A stretch of 64,000 nt of DNA from Astropecten irregularis (taxonomy: Eukaryota; Echinodermata; Asteroidea; Paxillosida; Astropectinidae): positions 7,237,217 to 7,301,216 of the forward strand of contig OZ020246.1 of the NCBI GenBank assembly GCA_963971285.1. Reading direction: 5' to 3'. Positions 36,501 through 48,500 of this stretch are shown in pieces; positions within the stretch are counted from its first letter, which is position 1, and each line of letters starts with the position of its first letter. Under the pieces are notes generated by a model. It made no database searches, was not told the origin of the DNA, and saw only the letters and a program-made list of their open reading frames with translations. A program made the translations under genes and the position numbers.

Positions 36501-39500
36501 GGGTCATAATGATGCTTTTGTCATGATGTTTTCTTTCAGGACTAATTTTCGTCTCGTTTCTGATGTTGTTTTTTTTTAAGAGTTTTGAAAATATATTTTG
36601 TTAAGTGGCAATGTTGTGTTCTGTCAATTTATGTACAATGAAAAGTGAACAAAGGAAAAGTGACTGGAGCGGGATTCGAACCGGCGACCTCCTGAACAAA
36701 GTCAATTTTTCTTTGTTCACTTTTCAATGACTTTAAATTCAGTCAATTTCCTTTGTGGTTATTTGATGATTATATTAATTAAAAAGCCGTATCCTCTTTG
36801 ACTGATCCCCCATGTACCGTTCCCAGGTTGCAGCATTGCTGCGTGTATCATTGAAACGATCCTTGGGGTATGGTGGTGTGTGCATGGTTTCATGGCTTCT
36901 GACTGCCTAACGAACAAAGATAATTGACTATTTGGGTCACCACTATAGGGCTGGATGGCTCAGTTGGTAGAGCGCCTGTACGGTATTCAGGAGGTCGCCG
37001 GTTCGAATCCCGCTCCAGTACATTTGTCTTTGTTCACTTTTCAATGACTTTAAATTCAGTCAGTTTCCCTTGTGGTTATTTGATAATTCATGTACAATGT
37101 TATGATGTTTGATATATTATTGCCATTGTCTGATCATCTTTCAGCCGATATGGACGCCACTCCGACACGATCTGATCTCCACCTTGATGCCCATCTTCCT
37201 TGGAAATCATCCCAATTCAGGCATCGTACTTCACTATGCATGGCATGGACAGGTAACATTAACCCTAACCCCCCCCCCCCCCCCCCCCCCCTAGGGGCAT
37301 TTTACTGAGTACCATCCTGAATCCTCCACAATCCTCCAATGGTCACACTTTAAAAACTGCGTTCATCCTGAATCCTCCATAATCCTCCAGTGATCTCACT
37401 TATACTCAAAATGAGAGGATCCTGAATCCTTCAAAATCCTTCGGTGGCCATACCTCAAAAAATGCGTTTATCCTGAATCCTTGCAACTCCTCAAGTGGTC
37501 CTCACTTGAAAATGACATTATATCCTATATCCTCCGAAATCCTCCAAAACACCAGAAGGATTTTGGAGGATTGACGAGGGTTAGGGTATTGATTGATCAG
37601 TGATGGTGTACCATTGGTTGTTGAACATCCTCATCAATAGACTCTTAAACCTCTGACCTCAGTATTCGTAGTATTCTAGGTAAAAAACAGCTTACTGTGG
37701 TGGTTTGGAGCAGACACCATTTTAATGAGAACTAGAGGTTGTGTCTGTTGAAACAGAACACAAGGCTTTTCCGTTTCTATGATTTTAGAAAATACCCCTT
37801 TGCACATCATCAGTTTACGTGGGTAAACTGCGTTCACGCATTGTATCAATATATTGGACAGGGTATCACCGATCCATGCCTGTGTAGCGCCCTCAGCGAG
37901 AGAATTACACAAATTTGATCAAACCATCCAGAAATAGGTCGATTAAATTTTTTTTTTAAAGCATATTCTAGTTCGTAAAAATATGAAACTTCCCATGTAC
38001 ATTTGTTAATACACCAATAACACATTGGCAACTCTCATCTGTTTTCAATATCCATTTTACTAGGTCTTTAAAGGTAGTATCATACTTTGGTAAGAAACCA
38101 AAACAGAAATGTTCACAGATTTACGTATAACTTACAGTGTATGAAGATGGTGATGATAGAAACATACTGTTAAATTTTTTCCGCCTGAAATGGTGTATTT
38201 ATCCAGAAATTGGTGAAACAATGACTGAAAATCTTTTTGATCTTTTAAAAGATGATGATGGATAAATACAGCATTTGAGGCAGAAATATTCTAACGGTAT
38301 GTTTCTACAATCACCATCTTTATACCCTGAAAGTTATAGGTAAATCTGTGAAGATTCCTGTTTCGGTATGCTACCAAAGTATGATACTACCTTTAATCGC
38401 CGGTCCAAGACCCTGATGTAATTTCTGACCGATTCCATTCTCTTGTTCTTCACCAGGGTCAGTCCCCAACCATTCGTCAGATAGTAATGCGCTCCATGGC
38501 CGAGTGGTACATGCGCGGTGAGAATGACCAGACACGCCTGTCCCGCATCCTGGACGTGGCCCAAGACCTGAAGGCCCTATCCCTGCTCCTCAATGCTACT
38601 CCGTTTGCCTTCGTCATCGACCTAGCCTGCCTGGCTTCTCGACGGGAGTACCTCAAGCTGGACAAGTGGATGACAGATAAGATCAGAGAGCATGGGGTAA
38701 GTCTAGGAATCAAGTTTCATCCACGAGTAGACAGGGATTGTATCTCTAGTGATCAGGGGAGGTAGTATTGAACCCCTTGAGGTCGGAGGACATCCATAGC
38801 AGTCCCACGTCATGGCCTGAGAATATTCATGATTGCTTTGTTATTTCCATTGAAATGCATTGAATGGGGTTACTGTCTGGAACAAGAGGTTCTAGGAACC
38901 TTTATTGTCCACAAAGATACGCTCATTGTGGTACATTCACCTCTAGAATTTGCATTTGAAAAGATCTGCATTTTCGAGTGGACGGCAATCTCTGAGTTCC
39001 GAACATCTGGGCGTGAACGGATTAGAGTGCGCCTTGAATGTGATCTTTTGTGCGGTGCTATTCAACCAATGCGTGCCTGCATTGTTGATGCCAAGCACCC
39101 TGCACACAAAGCCGGGCCAGCTGACCTCATTGTGACCGGTGGCTGATAATGAGGTCGGAACAAGCAGGGCTGAAAATAATCTCGGGCTGAAGGGGTTAAG
39201 GGACAGCAAGGGTGTGACCAGGGGTGCGTTCCGCTTACGCGAACGTTGCCAACGTACGCCAACGTTTGCAAACAATTTCGGGTGGAACGAGTTGTGCGCC
39301 GCCAACGTTGGCGGGCGTTAGCAACAATCCGCGAACATATTTCTGAGATGTTCGCGGATCATTTAAAAATGGCCGATACTTCCAAGATGGCGGAAAAGTA
39401 AGCAGACAACAAATTGTTTTTATGACGAAAGTAAAAGGGAGTAGGCCTAGAAAGTTAAGATTGAACATTTAATATTGCAATCTCCTCAATTATTTGGGAT

Positions 39501-42500
39501 GCTGCAAGCCATACAATATCATAACTACTGTCACTAGTGTCACGACTAGACGCCGCCATTTTGACGTTGTGTTGCCCGCGCGCTCTTAATCGGTTCCGGT
39601 TGTACGCAAACGTTTTCCGCTAACGTTGAGACATGTTCGCGCAAGCGGAACGCAGCCCTGGAGAATCAGACCTATCACCTCCTTTGATTAATAAATCCCT
39701 AAGGGTGCAGACCAGTAAATAAATTCCCATAGGCTCCCATGCTAAATTAGCAATTTCAAGAAATTATTAAAAATACGCAGAAGTTTCTCAGACACTCAAG
39801 CTATACACCAAAATGAAGCAGGAAACTTCAATTTTCAACTTTCATTTCAATTTTCTATAGGGTAACCAATGACTTTTTTGAGAAAAATCCATTCAAAAGA
39901 AAATACCCTGAAAACGGCCATGTTGACTGGTGCCAGACTCAAAAAATGTACCCCTCCCCTACAGGCCCAAGGAGAGCGAGTTTAGGGCCAGAATTCATCC
40001 AAACAGCTCAAAGGTGAAAGTCCAAACTCTGGCTTCCATCCATTTTCTTTACAAGACTTCCCATGTAGGGCCCAGCAAATGATTTTATAAAAAAGATTTT
40101 GAGGATATAAAAAATATTAATGAGCTCCGCGGACTTATCTGGACCTATAATACCTATTTTACCTATTTACCTAGTCTGCACCCCTAACCCCCTAGGTGTT
40201 TGTTCGGTGTACCATGCTCAATCCAACCGAGTCCATCATTTGCTAAAAATGAGGTTACTGCTGAGTCCAACAAATCCAACTCTGAAATAACTAGTGGCTG
40301 TCCTGCACTAGACTGCTGAATCCAACAAATCCAACTCATGGCCAAAAATGAGTGTACTGCTGAATCCGACAAATCCAACTCTTGGCCAGAAATGAGATGA
40401 CTGCTCGATCCAACATACCAACTTTACATTATTGTACAGTAACCTGCTCAATCCAACAAAGTCCAACAAGAATATCAACCATCTGTTTACTGCTCAATCC
40501 AACAGTGTCCAACAAGCAGTAAAAACAGTTGGAATATGTTGTACTGAGCAGGGTTGTGTCTAAGAAACATAGCAAACATTTGTAGATACCTGTCTAAATC
40601 TGATGCAGTTGAGCTCATTCACGCTCTTGTTTCATCACACATCGACTACTGTAATGCTGTGATGTCCGGTCTTCCAAGCTCTTCCATTTCTCATCTCTAA
40701 AGGGTGCAGAACAATGCCGTCCGCATTCTAGCACGTGTGTCGAAGAGTGATCACATTACACCTTATTCTCAGACAATACCATTGGCTTCCGGTCAAAGAG
40801 GATTGAGTACAAGATTCTTACCCCCGTTTCAGACAGGCGTTCTAGTGTCGCGCCGAACCAATTAAAAGGCAAGATTTGAATTAAGTACATAGAAAGTTTG
40901 ACGTCTGAAACAATAAGGAGCGACCAGGCGCGCCTGATGCCGAAAGATCGACGGTCTGGGTCGAAAGAACGGCGCTAGAGCGACATCGTTTCAGACGTCG
41001 CTCTAGTCCTGAGCCGAACTCAATGCAAATGTATGCAAATGAGCAGAAAACTGCAGTGATATCCCACAATGCATACATACAAAACGTTTTGGCATGGAAA
41101 TCGTCTGCCGGTCGTACATCATAGGGTGCTTTTTCAATAGACCTTTGCCAAGGTGTACAAAAACAACAAAATTAATAATTTTAAAGGCAAAGTCAAAGAT
41201 GGGCTAGGCCTAATAGTAAAAAAACAAAAATATGACGGCCACAATGCCAGTCGTGACGGTTGTGTATAAACGATGACAACAGTCAAAATCGAAGTACATT
41301 ATGCTTAATTTCCATTTCCTCCTCCCATTTCCTCCTCGCAATAACCAAGTCGACAATCGTTTGTTTGTGTGCCTAGTTTTAGGGCTACTCCATCCAATGT
41401 ATTAAGTTCGCCTGTCTGAAACCAAAATCTGAATTGGGTCGACCTAGGGTCGCTCCTAAACTATTTAGTTCGGCGCGACCCTGGCACGCCTGTCTGAAAC
41501 GGGGGTTACTTTAGTTTTCAAGGCATTGCATGACATGGCCCCCAAGTATCTCCAGGACATGGTGTCAGTGAAGCAATCAACATATAGTTAACGTTCATCC
41601 TCTTCGACAGTACTGTATGTTCCCGAAACTCGAACAGCCTTTGGAGATCGCGCTTTTACTCATGTGGCGCGGTGCTGCTGGAATAAACTTCCGGATAATG
41701 TCCGTGCACTGCCTTGAAACCTTTAAGAGACACATTACGGCTCATTTATTTTCTCAATCATATTAAGTCATTTGTTTCGCCTAGATTAACCGTTATGCAT
41801 GTAGGTTTACATGTATGGGTTTTTTTATGGAATTGTTTTATGTGAGCTTTATTTTATTTAATTTTTTCTTTATTTTTTCCCTGGTTATGGTGTAAAAAGG
41901 AAACGATTATGATGTTTATGTGTTTTTGGATAGAGCAGGCAGCACTCTGAGTAGTAATTTACTAGATTTAGCGCTTTACAAGTATTTATTATTAATATTA
42001 TTATTTCTTTTCATTTAGGAGCCGTTTGTTCAGACCTGTGTGACGTTCTTGAAGCGCCGTGCCCCCCAGGTGATCGGAGGCATTGCTCCAGAGCCCAAGG
42101 AGCTTCCTGGAGGAGGTAAAACAGGGGTCCTTCCCCCGGAGACCATTGGTACCATGCTGGCGTGCTTACAGGCCTGTGCAAGGTGGGTACGATCATGATG
42201 TGTAGGCCATGACATGGCCATAGTACCACAAACAGCTTCTTCCGGGTGGTAGATGCGGAGGGTTTAGGGTGTTTAGTCTAAAGCCCTGTCCGCATTGGAC
42301 TTATTTTGGTAACTCTTACAGAGACTCTTGTCAGTTTTACCAAATTAAGCCCAATGCAGACGTCCGGAAGACTTCCCAAAGTGTCAAGTGTCAGACGTCA
42401 ATTGTAAGTTTAACCCTCAACAGCGGTAAGTCTTACAGGGCCAACTGGGTAGCTGAAGAGTTACAATGTTAGTTTTACGTCGCTGTAAAGTCCAGTGCGG

Positions 42501-45500
42501 AAGGATTTTGTCAAGTAAAACTTACAATGTAGTCATGTGACATCCACCGTGTCAGCTATCCCAGTGTACAGCTCTGGTTGTAAATTGTACCCAGTGTCAG
42601 ATTACAAGGTCAGGAACAGGGCTCCCTCGTAGGTCATACGGCAGACGTAGGTTTTTTCTCCCCATAATTAAAAAAAAAAAAAACGTGCGGCAACCCTAAC
42701 AATGTGACTAACAGTATGTGACCGTGGAAATACCGCGGCGACCCTATAATTGTTACTGACCGTAGATATTTTATAATCCACGGCGGCCGCGGCAAATGTG
42801 ACCGAGGCATTAATAACCCAATCCGATCTGTTTTCCCCTGGCAGCTCCGTGGCACCTGATCTTGCAGAGACCATCATGACCATGGTAGCCAACTGCTCCA
42901 ATCTGCTCAAGTCCAGACCTCCTCCTGGTGTCATCAAGTCACAGGTCGGAATCTCATCACTCTCGCCTGGTATTGGACAGCAGGTCAGAAAGCACTCATC
43001 TTGATTGTCAATCCATTTATTATACGAGCGCTAGTCTCAAGCCAGAGATGTGCAACCCTCTCAGGGATGTAAGGGTTTCGAAAATTTCCAGATTTCCAGA
43101 AATGACGTAATTAAAAATCATTTTCCGGAAATGACAAAATGTTGTTTTCCACAACGCTGCAATAATTTGTTGCGCCCGCACGCGCTGCGCTTCTTCATTT
43201 TGAATGTAAAAAAAAACAATAATAAAGCATATCGTTTGGCTCCGTGTTTTGTGTACACATGTTTAAATGGGGCTAGGGCAGGAAACAGACCTTACCGATA
43301 GCGCCCTCTGTTGACTATCAAACTGAACAGTCTGGGGCCGATTTCACTAAAGTTGTATCCTACGATCATCGCTGTCACACTTGATATGAGATGGATACTT
43401 TACGATCGATTTTGGCTTTAGCGATGATCGCAAAGCATTAGTGAAATCGGCCCCAAGTTCCATAAAATTTTTGTAGTGTTGGATGTTGGTATTAAGCCAC
43501 TCTCCGACTGGCATGGACGCGCGTCATACAGATTGGCCTACAATGATCGAAATAGCATTCACACATGTCAAAATGACTTCGAACGTTAGAAATAAAAAAG
43601 ACGTAAGGATATATCATCGATCGAGACATCCACAAGGGACAAGCTACCAAAACGATTGATGCAAATAAATGGATAGAATTGGGAATCCTAAACACTGAAG
43701 GGCACCTGTACCCCTGCCGTGAGTCTCTCGCGTCCGTCGCGCAATTTATTGGCCTTCAGTGATTTTCCGGAAATGACTTCGTCAGTCACTTACATCCCTG
43801 CCCTCTGTAGGCAATGTTACTAGTGTCACCCATAAAATTGCCGAGTGTGTTGGTTTTTGGACCCAGAGGCCAATTTCATAGAGCTTCTTAAACTCAAAAA
43901 ATGTGTTTAGCATGAAAAGAATTCTTGTGTGATGTGTATGATTTTTGACTTGTGTTATTGTTTGTCTTGTGTAATATTCACAAGTTTTTATGCTTAACCC
44001 CTTCAGCCTGGGGAGCATCCATAGCAGCCCCACGTCATGGCCTCAGAATATCCATGATTGCTTTGTTATTTCCATTGAAATGCATTGAATGGGGTTACTG
44101 TCTGGAACAAGAGGTTCTGGGAACCTTTATTGTCCACAAAGATACGCTCATTGTGGTACATTCACCCCCATAATTTGCATTTGAAAAATGGATGGCAATT
44201 TCTGAGTTCCGAACATCTGGGCGTGAACGGATTAGTGTCCGCCTTGAAATAAACCTGAGCTAAGGGGTTAAGTAGATTTTGGTGCTTATAAGCAAGTGTA
44301 CGAAATATGCCCCTGAGTGCAAAGTGTGAAACATGGACTCTCTCACCATTTTCATTATTTGATGTTTCATGCTTTGTTTATAGATGGAAGCCATGGGCAG
44401 TATGTCGAGTCTTGGCAATACCACACCAACCACACCGGGAATCCATAACTTCCCAAACAATGCACTCAGCTCAGCCTTTGGTAACATCCAGTCCGCTGCT
44501 GCTGCTGCAGCTACTCAGAAACCCTTCCCTCCACTAGGCGGGGGGTCAATGGGTGGAAATTCACTGGGTGGGGGTGCACTAGGTGGTAGCTCACTGGGTG
44601 GAAGCTCCCTGGGTGGAAGCTCACTGGGTACGGGTAGTTTGGGCACAAGTGGGTTGACAGGTGGTTTAGGATCAGGGGGCTTGGGTTCCTCTGGGTTTGG
44701 TGGGGGTCTGAGTGGCAATGGGCTTGGAGGAGGATCAGGGAGTAGTCTTGGGGGTGGATTAGGAGGTGGGTTTGGGAACAACTCCAGTAGCGGGTTCGGT
44801 AGTGGCTCAGGGCTTGGAGGAGGTTTCGGGGGAAGCTCAACCGGTGGATTTGGATCCAATTCAGGGTCTGGTCTTGGAGGAGGTTTTGGCGGGTCCTTAG
44901 GAGGCGGCCTCGGAGGTGGGCTAGGTGGAGGACTAGGCTCGGGTGGACTAGGAGGAGGCCTCGGCGGGGGTCTAGGGAGCGGATTTGGAAGTGGCCTGGG
45001 TGGTGCCTTAAGTAGCGGACTTGGAGGAGGGCTTGGCGGAGGTCTAGGTGGGGGTTTAGGAGGTGGACTAGGAGGTGGCTTGGGAGGTGGTCTTGGTAGC
45101 TTGAGTGGAGGCAGTAACATACAGCCAAATCAACATGGTAAGTTATCCATACTAGATATTTTATTTCTTATGAATATTCTCATTGTCTTTTTCATCGTTT
45201 CATAACGAATATGGTCCTTGCTAGTCCATTTGTCAAATGCTTAAAGGGTCGCTGCAATGGGTGTTTTTGCTTATATATTGATGGAATAAAGTCTTTAAAA
45301 CGCAGTTGTGTGGCTATCGTAGTTTTAGCTTCCCTTGTGTTGGTGTTAAAATCATTTTATTAACTGGGAGGGTGGAACGTCGTGACGTCATCTCGGGAAC
45401 CCGGTAGCTGGTTCACAAGCCATCAAGTAATGCTAAGCTGGTTCCCGCATCAATGACGGCAATCAAAATCCCGTACTATGGGGTGGGGCATGAACACAAA

Positions 45501-48500
45501 ATGATAATGGGTGCGGTTTATTTTGAAAAAAAAAAATTAAATCAAATTTAATATATTTCTAAAAAGTTGATTAAATTATTTTGGTAAATTTTATGAAATA
45601 TCATTGCAGCCACCCTTGAAGTAAATTGCAATCTGTCTTGTTTTGTTTATAACAGAGCTACGTGGGAGTAGTTCCATGCCACCAGGAGGTGGTGACCCGT
45701 TCAACAGACAACCAAGTGGCACTGCTCCAGGCGCAGGATTCGGGAACCAGACCCAACCAGCCTTGAACCAACCAGCCAAGACCAATGCAGGAGCAATCAA
45801 ACCAGGTGGGTATCCTTGTAAATCAGATATACAACTCTTCATCAGCAAGCCTCAATGGGCCAAAGTTCCTGTGTAGTCGGGGTCTAGTTAGTCTGACCAT
45901 CCTGAGTTGGTGACCAGTATATATTTCAATCTATACTCTCCTGTAAAACTCCCCCATCATAAGAGTTCCGAAAATGTAAGGATTTCCGGAAATGGCGTAA
46001 TTAAAAATCATTTTCCGGAAATGACAAAATGTTGTTTTCCACGGTGCTGCAATAATTCGCTGCACCCGTGTGCTGCGCTTGTTCATTTTGAGAGTAAAAA
46101 ACAATGAATAAAGCATATCGTCTGGCTCCGTGTTTTGTGTACACATGTTTTAGTAGGGCAGGCAACAGATCTTACCAATAGCGCCCTCTGTTGACTATCA
46201 AACTGAATAGTCTGGTTCCATATAATTGTTGTCGCGTTAATGAATACATTGGGATGTGGGTACTAAGCCACTCTCTGGCTGGCACGGACTTGCATCGTAC
46301 AGATCGTCCTACATCGATCGAAATATCAACCGCACATGTCAAAATGACTTTGAATGTTAGAAATCAAAAAGAAAGAAGGATATATTATTGATCGAGACAT
46401 CCACAAGGGACAAGCTACCAAAACTTTCATACAAATAAATGGAAAGAAGTGGGAATCCTTAACACTGAAGCCTGTGAAGGGCGCCTGCACCGTGTGCACC
46501 CCAGCCGTGAGTCTCTCGCCTCGGTCACGCAATTTATTGGCCTTCAGTGATTTTCCAGAAATGACTTCGTCGTTCACTTACATTCTTATCTTCTCCATCC
46601 TCAGGAGACATCTCCAACCTCTGGCCAGAGTTAAGTCAGACCTTCCCTCCGGAGATTGACGAAGAAGCCAACAGCTACTTCCAGCAGATCTACAACCAGC
46701 CTCCCAGTCCTGTCATGTCTGTGGATGAGGTCCTTCAGATGCTCAAGCGCTTCAAGGATTCCCAAGTCAAGAAGGAGAGGGTAGGTACCAGACTAAGGGC
46801 CACTGATTTTCCGCAAAAACGGAAAACGGACGGCATTCACGGAATTCATGGCAAAATTTAAATGCAGTGCGTGCACGCGGACTGTGCAAAATGAAACGCG
46901 CATTTACCGGAGGTGCGTCGGATGTGGGGCGTATTTGGCTTTGATAACACACCTGTATAGAACACAACGCATCAGATATGCAAATGAACATACAAAAACG
47001 TACAAAATTGTGTGTTTTCCTTAGGTCTGTGCACAAACATGGATGCGCCCAGCAGGCATCACTCTGTACACGGGGCTAGCGCTCTTGTAATTTGAATATA
47101 GCACTATGCTAATACCCCATTTGGAATGATATTAGTTACTGTGGAAATCTTCTGATAACATGTTGTAACATGTGGGTTTGATGCAGGAGGTGTTTATGTG
47201 CATGCTACGTAACCTGTTTGAGGAGTACAAGTTCTTCCCACAATACCCAGAGAGGGAGCTTCTTATTACAGCATGTCTGTTTGGCGGTATCATTGAGCAA
47301 GGCCTCGTCACGTAAGTTCCAAGTCACTAGACTTTAGAGACGACAAAATAATATCTTTCATCGTCATATAAATCACTCCAAAGACCAGAGCCTCTTTTAA
47401 TTGCCTTGGTGGCCCCGGTCATTGCCTTGGTGGCCCTGGTCATTGCCTTGGTGGCCCTGGTCGTTGCCTTGGTGCCCCTGGTCATTGCCTCGGTGCCCCT
47501 GGTCAATGCCTCGGTGCCCCTGGTCATTGCCTCGGTGCCCCTGGTCATTGCCTCAGTGCCCCTGGTCATTGCCTCAGTGCTCCTGGTCATTGCCTCTGTG
47601 CCCCTGGTCATTGCCTCAGTGCCCCTGGTCATTGCCTCAGTGCTCCTGGTCATTGCCTCGGTGCCCCTGGTCAATGCCTCGGTGCCCCTGGTCATTGCCT
47701 CGGTGCCCCTGGTCATTGCCTCAGTGCCCCTGTTCATTGCCTCAGTGCTCCTGGTCATTGCCTCTGTGCCCCTGGTCATTGCCTCGGTGCTCCTGGTCAT
47801 TGCCTTGGTGCCCCTGGTCATTGCCTCAGTGCCCCTGGTCATTGCCTTGGTGCCCTGTTCATTGCCTTGGTGCCCCTGCTCATTGCCTTGGTGCCCTGGT
47901 CATTGCCTTAGTGCCCCTGGTCATTGCCTTGGTGCCCCTGGTCATTGCCTTGATGCCCCTGGTCATTGCCTCGATACCCCTGGTCATTGCCTCGGTGCTC
48001 CTGGTCATTGCCTCGGTGCCCCTTATCTCACCATTCCACTTCTTCAAGCCATCAATTTTCAAACCACCATCATAAAACCTGCAAGTGCCATTCCATTGGC
48101 CGATTTCACTAACGCTTTACGATCATCGCTTAAGCCCAAATCCATCGCTAAACGGAAAATTGCTACACAAAGTATCGATCGATTTTCCGTTTAACGATGA
48201 ATTTGGGCTTTAGCAATGATTGCAAAGTATTAGTGAAATCAGCCCCAGATCCCTTTTGACAATTTCTCCCAAATCATGTGTATATTGTTATTTTTTGGGA
48301 TGGTCATTTAATTACAATAGGTACATGGCCCTTGGTATTGCCCTGCGGTATGTACTGGAGGCCCTACGGAAGGCCCATGGCAGTAAGATGTACTACTTTG
48401 GCATTGCTGCATTGGATAAATTCAAGACACGTCTCAAGGATTATCCCCAGTACTGTCAGCACCTGTCAGCCATTGAGCACTTCTGTGAGTTCCCTCAACA

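Noticed and set aside
36949..37021. Functional tRNA gene
   Set aside because: Geometry fits, but position 33 is C, the T-stem has a mismatch, and the sequence is one of several copies inside a larger repeat.
37259..37290. Interstitial telomere repeat
   Set aside because: Only one to two CCCTAA-like units followed by a C run, and it coincides with the end of a TTAA-flanked repeat seen again at 60636.
44511..45128. Two ~200-codon Pro/Leu-rich ORFs on the - strand
   Set aside because: Antisense shadows of the glycine-rich CNOT1 exon 16.
47327..48194. Long ORFs on both strands (up to 262 codons)
   Set aside because: They are produced by a 21-bp minisatellite inside CNOT1 intron 19. Sequence is pure heptad repetition with no initiation or splice context.
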